DNA of 64,000 nucleotides from Carboxylicivirga mesophila (GTDB lineage: Bacteria > Bacteroidota > Bacteroidia > Bacteroidales > Marinilabiliaceae). The notes beneath the pieces were generated by a model. That model was not told the origin of the DNA. It ran no database searches and saw nothing but the letters and a program-made list of their open reading frames with translations. A program made the translations under genes and the position numbers. Positions within the stretch are counted from its first letter, which is position 1; every line of letters begins with the position of its first letter. The stretch covers positions 1-64,000 of the forward strand of contig NZ_JAGUCN010000012.1 in NCBI RefSeq assembly GCF_018271975.1, in the 5' to 3' direction. Positions 1 through 7,722 of the stretch are shown piece after piece.

Positions 1-75
1 TTGGTCGTGCAGATTCCCGCATCGATAGTCTCGTCCTCTCGGACGGACAATCTCAACGCAGAATCTGCTACAGCG

Positions 76-95
76 CCATGCGGCCAACCGTTGGC
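76..95 (+). repeat. cassette signature, copy A
   Basis: The pattern CCATRCGGC-N3-CCGTTGGC occurs here and again at 1079-1098, in both cases a short distance (25 and 16 bases) before the ATG of a gene. Here it contains a perfect GCCAAC-C-GTTGGC palindrome at 83-95. Two copies ahead of two unrelated genes suggest a boundary or recombination sequence rather than an ordinary promoter. That reading is inference. Confidence 0.6.
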
Positions 96-120
96 TGCAA
101 GCAAAACACACCTACACAAC

Positions 121-897
121 ATGATTAATATATTTAAAAGGAAAAATAAAAAGACCGCAAAAGTAGAAACAAAAGCCAAAACTATTTTATGTATTCCAGG
201 CATTTGGAAGGACAGGTCAGATATTGTTTCTTCAATTACAAAAGAAAACTTAGGTGACTTTCTTGTTGCAGGAACCATCATCATGAATTTGAAAACCGAG
301 CAAGGATTTGAACTCGAAATTCATGAAAGAGATGAGCAAATGAGAGAAGCTTTCAAATCTGCAGGGATTGTCAATCAAATATCTGAAGACTTCTTGAATC
401 TTATTGAACAGCACAACTATGTAATATACTTAATAGGTGAAACAGGAAGTCTAAAAGGAGCAAAAGCAATTTCAGAGGCAGGCAATGCAATTTTGAAAGC
501 AGGAGGAATTGGAATAAAAGTTGAATCGACAGGAAAAGCATTTACAAGAGAACACTGGACTAGCTTATTATCGGATTTTCAAGAATCCAACCTATATGAA
601 ATGTTTGTACTAGATTCTATTCACGATGGAAATGGAACGACATATACATGCGGCATGCATAATCTAGGATTTAAAGACTGTATCGTTTCAGATATTGAAT
701 TTCAAGAATCAGTTCGCTTATTATCTATTTTTGGTTATTATCAAATTGTTGATAAGCCAGAAATTAAGGAAAAACAAACATTTAGCGAAGATATAAACTC
801 ACCAGTTTTTGAAATTAAAAATGAAATAAACCAACCATGTATTGGAGATGAACTTTTCGAAAACCCATATGGCATGTGGAGGTTAAAAAAGAAATAA
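121..897 (+). CDS. hypothetical protein, cassette-borne (DUF4261-like?)
   Basis: A 258-residue soluble protein of uncertain function. The reading frame stays open upstream to a TTG at position 1, but I place the start at the ATG at 121 because the upstream part runs through the repeated signature at 76-95 and has no protein-like character. After a basic N-terminus (residues 1-20) comes an alpha/beta-looking core. It contains a segment of the type AGNAILKAGGIGIKVES (about 121-137), reminiscent of DUF4261-type proteins, but I cannot confirm membership. There is no signal peptide or membrane segment. The gene is A+T-rich compared with the core genes downstream, and no neighbour has a related function, consistent with acquisition as a single-gene cassette. 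Confidence 0.7.
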   Translation: MINIFKRKNKKTAKVETKAKTILCIPGIWKDRSDIVSSITKENLGDFLVAGTIIMNLKTEQGFELEIHERDEQMREAFKSAGIVNQISEDFLNLIEQHNYVIYLIGETGSLKGAKAISEAGNAILKAGGIGIKVESTGKAFTREHWTSLLSDFQESNLYEMFVLDSIHDGNGTTYTCGMHNLGFKDCIVSDIEFQESVRLLSIFGYYQIVDKPEIKEKQTFSEDINSPVFEIKNEINQPCIGDELFENPYGMWRLKKK

Positions 898-1114
898 AAT
901 GCCAGCAGCCAACAAACCGTAATAGAGCATAAAGGGTGCAGCGAATCTTGGTTGGTTCGTAGCTTCGGCAACCAACGCCAAAGGCTGATTTGGCTTTATA
1001 AATGAAAAGTTAAAAACAAATACAACGCTTTGGCTCAGCCCAATTTGGAAAGTATGTAAGGTTAACTTCCTTTACGCTCCATACGGCAGGCCGTTGGCAG
1101 TATCAGCAAGGAAT
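898..1114 (+). repeat. foldback intergenic spacer between cassette-like genes
   Basis: About 217 bases with no ORF and unusually dense inverted repeats. The left end (GCCAAC at 908-913, then CCGTA at 917-921) pairs with the right end (TACGG at 1082-1086, GTTGGC at 1093-1098). Inside are a GGTTGGTT/AACCAAC hairpin (about 950-976) and GCCAAA/TTTGGC (about 977-994). The right end carries copy B of the 20-bp signature (1079-1098). The organisation resembles a large integron attC or a similar folded recombination site, but canonical RYYYAAC/GTTRRRY boxes are not matched, so this is a hypothesis. Confidence 0.5.
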
Positions 1115-1588
1115 ATGACAAACACAAAGCAAATAATTGCATTCACTTTAAGTACAATATTGACAAGTTTAGTATGTAGCATCCTAGTGTTTTTTGTTAT
1201 CAGCTGGACATTTAAAATGTATGGAATCCGAATTGAACAATCTAATATTTGGGGCACAGGCTTTATCTTTTATCTAGCACTGCTATTTTTCCCATTATCT
1301 TTTGTGCTACAGAAATATTTGAAGCGCGAAATGAAGTTGCCCAAATATTTGATTTGGCTAATTTTTCCAACAATCCATATATGCCTTTATTCAGTAGGAA
1401 TTAATTTAGGATTGATTTATCAATTAGAAAAGATTGGAATATCAGAATCTCAATCATTATATGATTTACCTGTAGCAATTAATTTTAACATGGTAACCTT
1501 AAGTTACTTTTTCATATCAGGTATAATTCTCGCTTCAATTATCGAGATTGTATGGATAAGGAACTTGATAACAAAAGACAGCAAATAA
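1115..1588 (+). CDS. hypothetical membrane protein, cassette-borne
   Basis: A 157-residue integral membrane protein of unknown function. Hydrophobic stretches at about residues 7-32, 46-66, 76-99 and 124-150 suggest four membrane spans, with a basic loop (KYLKREMKLPKY) between the second and third. A TTG start at 1094 is possible, but it would lie inside the repeated signature, so the ATG at 1115 is preferred. It lies in the same orientation as the preceding orphan gene and is separated from it only by the foldback spacer. It has no evident operon partner. I do not recognise the family. Confidence 0.65.
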   Translation: MTNTKQIIAFTLSTILTSLVCSILVFFVISWTFKMYGIRIEQSNIWGTGFIFYLALLFFPLSFVLQKYLKREMKLPKYLIWLIFPTIHICLYSVGINLGLIYQLEKIGISESQSLYDLPVAINFNMVTLSYFFISGIILASIIEIVWIRNLITKDSK

Positions 1589-1694
1589 TCCATATAAAAA
1601 ATGGAGTTCATTGAATCCAAAATGAAAAACTAGCCCCTAATAACTAAGCGTTCTGGCTGGTTGAAAACCAGAGTCTGAACGCGGTGTTGCCGAC
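1589..1694 (+). other. non-coding tail with hairpin
   Basis: No gene is visible. At 1648-1682 there is a two-part hairpin: an outer stem GCGTTC (1648-1653) with GAACGC (1677-1682), unpaired bases on both sides, and an inner stem CTGGTT (1657-1662) with AACCAG (1666-1671) closed by a GAA loop. A hairpin with extrahelical bases is the general form of a small attC site, so this could be the downstream end of the second cassette. It could equally be the first domain of the structured RNA that follows. Confidence 0.35.
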
Positions 1695-1882
1695 AACCGG
1701 GTAGAAATCACTGTCCATGGGGAGGGAGGTAAGTCTATAGAAGTCGTTACGCAGTGCACTACGTCTCAACAATTGAGATGGATGTCGTAAAATTTCTACA
1801 AGCCACTTTGCATGCAAACCCATAATTTTTCGTAGTTAACCTGGAGGTATAGCTGATAGATGCCCAGCCTCCCGGTTTTTTA
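1695..1882 (+). ncRNA. candidate structured RNA of unknown class
   Basis: About 190 bases in a gene-free stretch can fold on themselves. The outer stem is AACCGGG (1695-1701) with CCCGGTT (1871-1877), followed directly by a T-run as in an intrinsic terminator. A second stem is GTAGAAAT (1701-1708) with ATTTCTAC (1792-1799). Inside it lie TTACG (1747-1751) with CGTAA (1786-1790) and an apical CGTCTCAA (1762-1769)/TTGAGATG (1773-1780) hairpin. A one-sided bulge covers 1709-1746. GGAGG (1843-1847)/CCTCC (1868-1872) offers an alternative terminator fold. A rod with a central bubble and this length is 6S-like in outline only. The rest of the gap up to 2052 shows nothing distinctive. Confidence 0.4.
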
Positions 1883-2052
1883 TTGTATTGGTATGTGGGT
1901 AGTGTTGTTAATAACTAACTAACAGTCAATGATAATGATGTTAGTAATTATTCTTATTTTAGGGATAAATGAAATAGAGAGCATATACTGCTTCTTGATA
2001 GTTGGCAACAAATAGAAATCAAATAACCTATAACAATCTTAATAACCAAATC

Positions 2053-3987
2053 ATGAGACTACATTTGAAAAGCTTCGGTTCAGCAATAGGGTGCCTGCTG
2101 ATATCATTTAACCTATTGAGTCAGGGAATTACGCTTCAGGACATTGTCAGGGAGACGAAACCTTTACCATCTGTTACGGTTTATACAGCTAAAGAAATTG
2201 TTACATTAGATTCTGAGAAGCCCAAAGCTACAGCGGTAGCAGTTGTAGGAGACAGGATACTTGCTGTTGGCTCGCTGGAGGAATTAACAGCTGCAGCGGG
2301 CGAGCAACCCTATACCGTTGACAATACTTTTGCCGATAAAGTAATTGTACCGGGTTTAATCGCTCAGCACGACCATCCTTTATTAAGCAGCTTAGCAATG
2401 ATGTCGGAGATAATAGCCATTGAAGACTGGGTATTACCAAACAAAACTGTGCCTGCTGCCAATAACCAGGATGAATATCGCCAACGGCTAATAGAAGCTA
2501 ATAAGCGACTAAAAACAAAAGATGAACTCCTCTTTACCTGGGGGTATCATCCTTCCTTTCATGGCCCCTTGGTGCGTACCGACCTGGATAAAATAAGCAC
2601 CACCCGCCCAATTATTGTTTGGCACCGTTCCTGCCATGAATTTACCCTAAATACTGTTGCCTTAAAAACATTGGGTATTGATGAGGCATTTGTTGATAAA
2701 TTTTCAAAAACGGCTAAAGAACAATCTGATTTATCTAAAGGTCACTTTTGGGAGCAGGGCATGTTTGGTATTGTGCCTAAAATTGTTCCTTTCCTTGCCA
2801 CTCCCGAGCGACTTCAAAAAGGGTTGGAACTGACACAGGAGTTTTACCATACCAACGGAGTAACCCTGGCTTGTGAACCAGGAGGTTTATACTCCCAGAA
2901 GCTGCAGGAAGCAGAAAATGCAGTTTTATCCAAGTCATCCAGTCCTTTCCGTTTTTATTTTATTCCCGATGGTAAATCTATTTACAGTCTATACCCCGAA
3001 AATGCCATTGTGGAAACTGAAAAAACACTGGATTGGTGCCATGGAATGACCAATATGCTACCTAATCAGGTTAAGTTATTTGCCGATGGAGCTATTTACT
3101 CATTAGCCATCCAGCTTCGCGACCCATACATCAACGGTGATTTTAAAGGCGAATGGATTATGGATCCTGAATTGTTTGCCAGGGCTTTTCAGGTTTATTG
3201 GGATGCCGGCTATCAGATTCATATTCATGTTAACGGCGATGCGGGCCTGGATATGCTTCTGAATAACTTAGAAGCTAACATGCGCAGAAACCCGCGTTAC
3301 GATCATCGTATGGTAGTGGTTCATTTTGCGGTATCGGGTACGGATCAGGTAAAACGTATTAAACGATTAGGCGCCATCGTAAGTGGTAATCCGTACTATG
3401 TTACTGCTTTGGCCGACATGTATAGCAAAGACGGTTTAGGTCCTGAACGAGCTGATAACATGGTGAGAATGGGCGATGTGGAAAAAGCAAATATTCCTTT
3501 CTCATACCACTCTGATATGCCAATGGCACCGGGGCAACCTTTATTTCTAATGGATTGTGGGGTGAATCGTATTACAAAATCAGGAAGAGTGGCGGGTAAA
3601 GAGCAGCGGGTTAGCCGCGAAGGAGCATTGAAAGCGGTTACTATTGAAGCAGCGTATTCGCTGGGATTGGAAAAGGAAGTAGGCAGCATTGAAGCTGGTA
3701 AACTGGCTAACTTTACCATTTTGGCCGATAATCCAATTACCTGTAAAGCATCTGAAATAAAGGATATTCCCATCTGGGGCACAATGCATGAAGGCAGACT
3801 ATTGCCAATAAACCATGATAATAGTGTTAGTGGTTCTATAGGCCCTGTATTAAACGAGAATACATACTTAAGCATGCAGGAGATGGAGACAGATCATTGT
3901 CATAATGATGAACACAATCATAATAACTGTGTGTGCACCTTAAACCGGATTTTCTCCCACGCGCTTGCTGAGCAATTAGAACGATAG
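2053..3987 (+). CDS. exported amidohydrolase (Amidohydrolase_3 / YtcJ-like)
   Basis: A 644-residue metal-dependent amidohydrolase. The ATG at 2053 is chosen over an upstream TTG because a signal peptide (about residues 1-25, ending near LLSQG) starts there. The family is shown by the N-terminal beta-sandwich, a metal-binding HDH (H106-H108) after VIVPGL, the IHIHVNGDAG segment (third metal-ligand region), and the C-terminal motif in which an imidazolonepropionase-like domain ends with EVGSIEAGKLANFTIL. Family members hydrolyse C-N bonds of varied small substrates and the substrate cannot be predicted here. The last 30 residues carry a His/Cys-rich tail (DHCHNDEHNHNNCVC, about 614-628) not typical of the family. 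Confidence 0.88.
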   Translation: MRLHLKSFGSAIGCLLISFNLLSQGITLQDIVRETKPLPSVTVYTAKEIVTLDSEKPKATAVAVVGDRILAVGSLEELTAAAGEQPYTVDNTFADKVIVPGLIAQHDHPLLSSLAMMSEIIAIEDWVLPNKTVPAANNQDEYRQRLIEANKRLKTKDELLFTWGYHPSFHGPLVRTDLDKISTTRPIIVWHRSCHEFTLNTVALKTLGIDEAFVDKFSKTAKEQSDLSKGHFWEQGMFGIVPKIVPFLATPERLQKGLELTQEFYHTNGVTLACEPGGLYSQKLQEAENAVLSKSSSPFRFYFIPDGKSIYSLYPENAIVETEKTLDWCHGMTNMLPNQVKLFADGAIYSLAIQLRDPYINGDFKGEWIMDPELFARAFQVYWDAGYQIHIHVNGDAGLDMLLNNLEANMRRNPRYDHRMVVVHFAVSGTDQVKRIKRLGAIVSGNPYYVTALADMYSKDGLGPERADNMVRMGDVEKANIPFSYHSDMPMAPGQPLFLMDCGVNRITKSGRVAGKEQRVSREGALKAVTIEAAYSLGLEKEVGSIEAGKLANFTILADNPITCKASEIKDIPIWGTMHEGRLLPINHDNSVSGSIGPVLNENTYLSMQEMETDHCHNDEHNHNNCVCTLNRIFSHALAEQLER

Positions 3988-4067
3988 TAAATCTATAAAG
4001 ATGCAAACAGTTAGTAGTTGATATGCTACTCATCATGCAACTAACTTTTAGTTGCCAATAAGACAAT

Positions 4068-4682
4068 ATGAAAAAGCTATATATCTTAATTGCATTTTCT
4101 ACATTCATCTTGCAATTAAATTGGAGTCAACAAAAAATGGAGTTGGATTCAACAATTAACCATTTGTTTAATCAATCTGAAATTAAGGATCTCGAAACAA
4201 TATTAAACTTCTTTAATAACCAAATAGCAAGGTTTATAGGCCAGAGTTCTGAAAATGAAGAACTATGTTACCTGAAGTTTTTAGAGATAATGACAACTCC
4301 TCCTGATACCGCATGCTTTGATGTGCCTATTTCATTTGAAGAACAGCTAGAAATGTATAGCCAAATAAGCGATACAACCTTTAATCAAATCTGGGTATTT
4401 CATGAGAGTATGAAAAAGAATTCAACAGTTACAAATAAACGCCTGGAGCTAACATTTCATGGTAAATATCAATTGTTTTTAAAGCAATTAGGCAACGAGT
4501 ACAAATTTCTAAAAAATTATCATGAATCATTGAGAGCCATGAGGTGTTTAAGTGCTTCGATGTGGTGGAATCCGATTGTCCATCATAAAGAGTATAATCT
4601 AAATGATATAAAAGTTAGACTCTTCATTGCTATTCATTATTTAACTATTAACGACCAGAATAAGAGAAGAGAAAAGTTTTAA
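4068..4682 (+). CDS. hypothetical exported protein
   Basis: A 204-residue protein with a clear signal peptide (MKKLYILIAFSTFILQL, cleavage near residue 20). The mature part is mostly helical and polar with no motif I recognise. Two cysteines lie near residues 66 and 84. It sits 80 bases after the amidohydrolase and about 50 bases before a frameshifted outer-membrane gene. It may belong to the same transcription unit, but nothing in the sequence links the functions. The final residues (NDQNKRREKF) look like a natural end. Confidence 0.7.
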   Translation: MKKLYILIAFSTFILQLNWSQQKMELDSTINHLFNQSEIKDLETILNFFNNQIARFIGQSSENEELCYLKFLEIMTTPPDTACFDVPISFEEQLEMYSQISDTTFNQIWVFHESMKKNSTVTNKRLELTFHGKYQLFLKQLGNEYKFLKNYHESLRAMRCLSASMWWNPIVHHKEYNLNDIKVRLFIAIHYLTINDQNKRREKF

Positions 4683-4731
4683 AATCAGAGCCTAATATAC
4701 CCGATAAAGTTAAACCTAAACCAACATTCGT

Positions 4732-5303
4732 ATGATAAACCATATAAGCGCACTTTTAGTTTTATTAATGGTTTGTAATGGCACATTTGCACAGGAGCAT
4801 CGTGATACTGTATATTCTACAACTCGTTTAGTTCCGCGCTTGGCACTTAATGCGCAGAAAGGGTATGGTATTGAGGCAGGACTATTTTTAAACCGATTCT
4901 ATACGAGGTATCCAAGAAAACCTGTTATGACCGCACTACCATATGCTTCATCTGGATTTTACTTATCTACAGAAATGAGCTTTCAAGACCTCAACAACTT
5001 GGTTATTGGTCCAAAAGTTGGCTGGGAATTAAGTGTAATTGGCGAGACTCATGGAAGTTACTTTGGACTGGAGTTTATTAATTATACTGATTTTGAACAA
5101 TATAGTCCTGCGCTATGTTAAAAATTGGAATACCTTTAATGTGGTTAAATGTGGGGTATGGATTCACAATGTATTTTGAAGACACACTTAAGGATAAAAT
5201 TGGAAAGCACAGAATAACAATTTCATACACAATAAACAGAAAGGCTGCAAGAGACTTTAAACGGATTCAGGAGAATTATTTAAGTAGATCCGGAGTAAAT
5301 TAG
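4732..5303 (+). pseudogene. frameshifted outer-membrane protein
   Basis: Two overlapping frames together look like one small barrel-type protein of about 190 residues. The first (4732-5121) has a signal peptide (to about residue 20, FAQ) and beta-strand-like segments ending EQYSPAL before a premature stop. The second (5115-5303) continues in the next frame with LKIGIPLMWLNVGYGF, typical late barrel strands, then a basic tail. Restoring one base near 5114-5117 would join them. A sequencing or assembly error, a genuine inactivating deletion, or an ATGTTAA-coupled pair of small proteins would all fit. I favour a single-base loss. Confidence 0.6.
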
Positions 5304-5403
5304 CAACGAGTGCCAATAACTTACATTATAACACAAAACCTGCCTGACATACTGAGCTGGCACAGTTGTTGATATCACGCAGCCATCTAAAAAAACATTA
5401 TCA

Positions 5404-6180
5404 ATGCGAACCATTTATCATCACATTTTACTGATTGTAGTTAGTTTACTCACGGCACAACAGGCTGGCGCCTGGGGGAGTACGGGGCACCGTGCCATTG
5501 CTGAAATTGCTTATGGCGAATTATCAGCCGAAGCCAAAGTACGGGTTAAGGAGCTGTTAGGCAATGACTACCTGCCTTTGTATGCCAATTGGGCCGACGA
5601 AATTCGTTCAGAAAAAGATAATCCATACAGCAGGCTGCCGCACTACGTTAATATGCCCCTGGATAAGCAATATGAAGAGGCTGTTAAAAATCCCCAGGGC
5701 GACCTGGTAACCGTGTTCAATGATATGGTGCAGCTGCTTAAGGATGAAAATGCCACACCCGAACAGCAGGCCATAGCCCTCAAGTTTATCATTCACCTGG
5801 TAGGTGATGCTCACCAGCCTATGCACGTTGGCTTGCCCGAGGACCTTGGTGGTAATAGGGTGGAGGTACAATGGTTTGGGCAAAAAAGTAACTTGCATAA
5901 GCTGTGGGACGAAGACCTGATTGATTACAGCCGCCTGAGCTATACCGAGCTGGCAGCGTTTGCAGGGAAACCGGGAAGCAAGCAGCTGCAACAATGGACA
6001 AGCTTACCGGTTACTGACTGGATTAATGAAACGCATGAAATGACCAGGGTGATATACAACAACCTTGGTGATAAAAACTACAGTTTTAGATATAATCACC
6101 AGTTCAGCCCCGTCGTATATGAGCAAATACAGAAAGCCGGCTACCGTTTGGCTTTGTTGTTGAATAAGCTGCTGGTATAG
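5404..6180 (+). CDS. S1/P1-type zinc-dependent nuclease
   Basis: A 258-residue secreted nuclease of the S1/P1 family, which cleaves single-stranded DNA and RNA using three zinc ions. A signal peptide ends at about residue 23, so that the mature protein would start with W24, the residue whose backbone binds zinc in this family. The other ligands are visible: H29, D65, H80, H131, D135, H141, H165 and D169, with the expected HLVGDAHQPMH and NLHKLWDEDLI motifs. The length is normal. It probably acts in the periplasm or medium in nucleic-acid scavenging. A possible tiny ORF follows 13 bases downstream. Confidence 0.93.
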   Translation: MRTIYHHILLIVVSLLTAQQAGAWGSTGHRAIAEIAYGELSAEAKVRVKELLGNDYLPLYANWADEIRSEKDNPYSRLPHYVNMPLDKQYEEAVKNPQGDLVTVFNDMVQLLKDENATPEQQAIALKFIIHLVGDAHQPMHVGLPEDLGGNRVEVQWFGQKSNLHKLWDEDLIDYSRLSYTELAAFAGKPGSKQLQQWTSLPVTDWINETHEMTRVIYNNLGDKNYSFRYNHQFSPVVYEQIQKAGYRLALLLNKLLV

Positions 6181-6193
6181 AGTTTGATTCGAA

Positions 6194-6283
6194 ATGATGA
6201 TAAAAGCACTTATCGGATTGCTGGTAGGTGTTTTTTTAGTAATATCTTCACTGACCAAACTTATGGCTTTGAATAATGATTGA
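6194..6283 (+). CDS. possible 29-residue membrane peptide
   Basis: Beginning 13 bases after the nuclease stop, an ATG opens a 29-codon frame whose residues 3-20 are strongly hydrophobic (one membrane span) and whose end is polar. No strong ribosome-binding site is visible. It could be a real small membrane protein cotranscribed with the nuclease or a chance frame. Hydrophobicity and position are the only support. Confidence 0.3.
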   Translation: MMIKALIGLLVGVFLVISSLTKLMALNND

Positions 6284-6430
6284 GCCGTAGCCAGACAAAT
6301 AATTAAGAGGGAATCCTACTGCTTTGCCTTAATTCAGGCAAACAAAGTTTCAAATAATGATTAATAGAGGCCAGTAGTTAAATGCCTATAGGTAAATAGC
6401 CTGGTGCAGTTGAATAAAGAGCGTTGGCCT

Positions 6431-6523
6431 GTCAAAAAGGCGGGCCGGCGTAGGGCTGTGGGGTGAAGCATCTTTTTGACTAGCGTTTTTTGTTTACTTT
6501 TTGTGGCGATGACAAAAAGTAAA
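6431..6523. repeat. double inverted-repeat element
   Basis: Two perfect inverted repeats lie side by side in a 365-base gene-free gap. The outer one is GTCAAAAAG (6431-6439) with CTTTTTGAC (6472-6480). The second is TTTACTTTTTGT (6493-6504) with ACAAAAAGTAAA (6512-6523) around a 7-base loop GGCGATG. CTAG occurs on both sides of the second hairpin (6480-6483 and 6535-6538). Repeats with an ACTTTTTGT...ACAAAAAGT core are widespread dispersed intergenic elements in bacterial genomes from general knowledge, and I cannot test its copy number here. Confidence 0.6.
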
Positions 6524-6648
6524 AGCCCATCCGGCTAGAGGATTAAGTAATATGAAGTGCTTTTTGACAAATGAGTAGGTATCTACTGACCTCAAATGAT
6601 TAATTTGGCTCGAATAACGAATCCTGACGTATAATTTTATTAGCACTA

Positions 6649-7038
6649 ATGAAAACCATTCGATTAATGACATTTGAGTCGCCTGTTGAAGCCAACCTGG
6701 TAAAAGGGCGACTGGAGAACGAAGGCATACCTTGCTTTGTAACGAATGAGCATTTCTCTAACCTGATGCCTCACTACAACCGAATAATGGATTCAGGAGT
6801 TCAATTGATGATTCGCGAGATAGATTACCAGAAAGCTATTGAATTACTGGAGCTTAATGTAGAGAAAGAACTGGTGTGTCCACAATGTCATTCGACAAGC
6901 ATAAAGATGAGTTTAGGAAAGAACTGGTTTAAAAAGCTGATGCTTATTATTGTTTCGCTATTTTGTTTTGTTCCATTTAATAATATTAATGTCAATTATT
7001 TGTGCAAGAATTGTCATACAGAGTTTAAGAATATATAG
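6649..7038 (+). CDS. DUF2007-type protein with zinc ribbon
   Basis: A 129-residue protein. Residues 1-72 match the DUF2007 pattern (a short alpha/beta domain with ESPVEANLVKGRLENEGIPC and a valine/leucine-rich strand before KAIELLE). A CPQCH motif near 77-81 and CKNCH near 119-123 form a split zinc ribbon. The region between them contains a hydrophobic stretch (about 96-112) that may be a membrane segment, so the ribbon halves would be separated by it or the segment is a buried strand. DUF2007 proteins are suspected regulators with no settled function. It is a stand-alone gene. Confidence 0.75.
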   Translation: MKTIRLMTFESPVEANLVKGRLENEGIPCFVTNEHFSNLMPHYNRIMDSGVQLMIREIDYQKAIELLELNVEKELVCPQCHSTSIKMSLGKNWFKKLMLIIVSLFCFVPFNNINVNYLCKNCHTEFKNI

Positions 7039-7193
7039 AGCTATGCCTTATCTTGCTATTTCTGTGTAGTTCATTGCCGTTGATGCCTATAGTTTTGCAC
7101 CACGAAGGAAATACCAAAAAGAGTTATTGGCACTACCTGTACCATTCAATTATTTATGGTAATTTTATAACTAGGAAATAAAACCCTGAGCAT

Positions 7194-7709
7194 ATGAAAC
7201 ATATCTTTCAGATCCTGCTGGTTGTATTGACGGTTAGTGCTTGCGGCAGACAAGAAATTGATAAATACCCGGCTAAGCAAGCCGATTGGAAAAGTAAACA
7301 AGTAAGTATTGAGCACTTCGATGATTTTTATGTTGGCAAAACCTATTTGCCCGTCTATTCTCATGTATACCATATATACGATCACCGCACCTTCGATCTC
7401 ACCATCACCGCAAGCATACGCAATGTGTCGGTCAGTGATTCGCTTTTCCTGTTAAAGGCCGATTACTACAACACGGTTGGCGATAATATTCGTCAGTATG
7501 TGGAAGCACCCATTTATCTGCGTCCCCTGGAAACCCTGGAAATAGTCATTGAAGAGAAGGATATTGAAGGAGGCTCAGGTGCCAATTTTGTTTTCGACTG
7601 GGCCATGAAAAATGATAAAAATCCCCCCTTATTTGAAGCCGTTATGATTTCAACACATGGGCAACAAGGTTTGTCATTTACCACACGCGGGGTACAAATC
7701 TTTGAGTGA
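7194..7709 (+). CDS. DUF3124 lipoprotein
   Basis: A 171-residue lipoprotein. The signal peptide ends in VSAC (lipid-attached C17). The mature part matches DUF3124, including YLPVYSHVYH and NVSVSDSLFLLKADYYNTVG, followed by a Gly-rich segment (EEKDIEGGSGANFVFDW). Family members are small periplasmic or outer-membrane-anchored beta-rich proteins with unknown role. The stop lies 13 bases before the next gene start, so the two are probably cotranscribed. Confidence 0.85.
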   Translation: MKHIFQILLVVLTVSACGRQEIDKYPAKQADWKSKQVSIEHFDDFYVGKTYLPVYSHVYHIYDHRTFDLTITASIRNVSVSDSLFLLKADYYNTVGDNIRQYVEAPIYLRPLETLEIVIEEKDIEGGSGANFVFDWAMKNDKNPPLFEAVMISTHGQQGLSFTTRGVQIFE

Positions 7710-7722
7710 TAAGGATGAAGTG

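Noticed and set aside
1-120. N-terminal extension of the first ORF from a TTG at position 1
   Set aside because: The segment runs through the repeated signature at 76-95 and reads unlike protein; the ATG at 121 is a better start.
1695-1882. tRNA or tmRNA gene in the structured gap
   Set aside because: No cloverleaf, no TTCGA-type T-loop and no tmRNA ends were found.
3396-3875. 159-residue minus-strand frame inside the amidohydrolase gene
   Set aside because: It is the antisense shadow of a strong family match on the plus strand.
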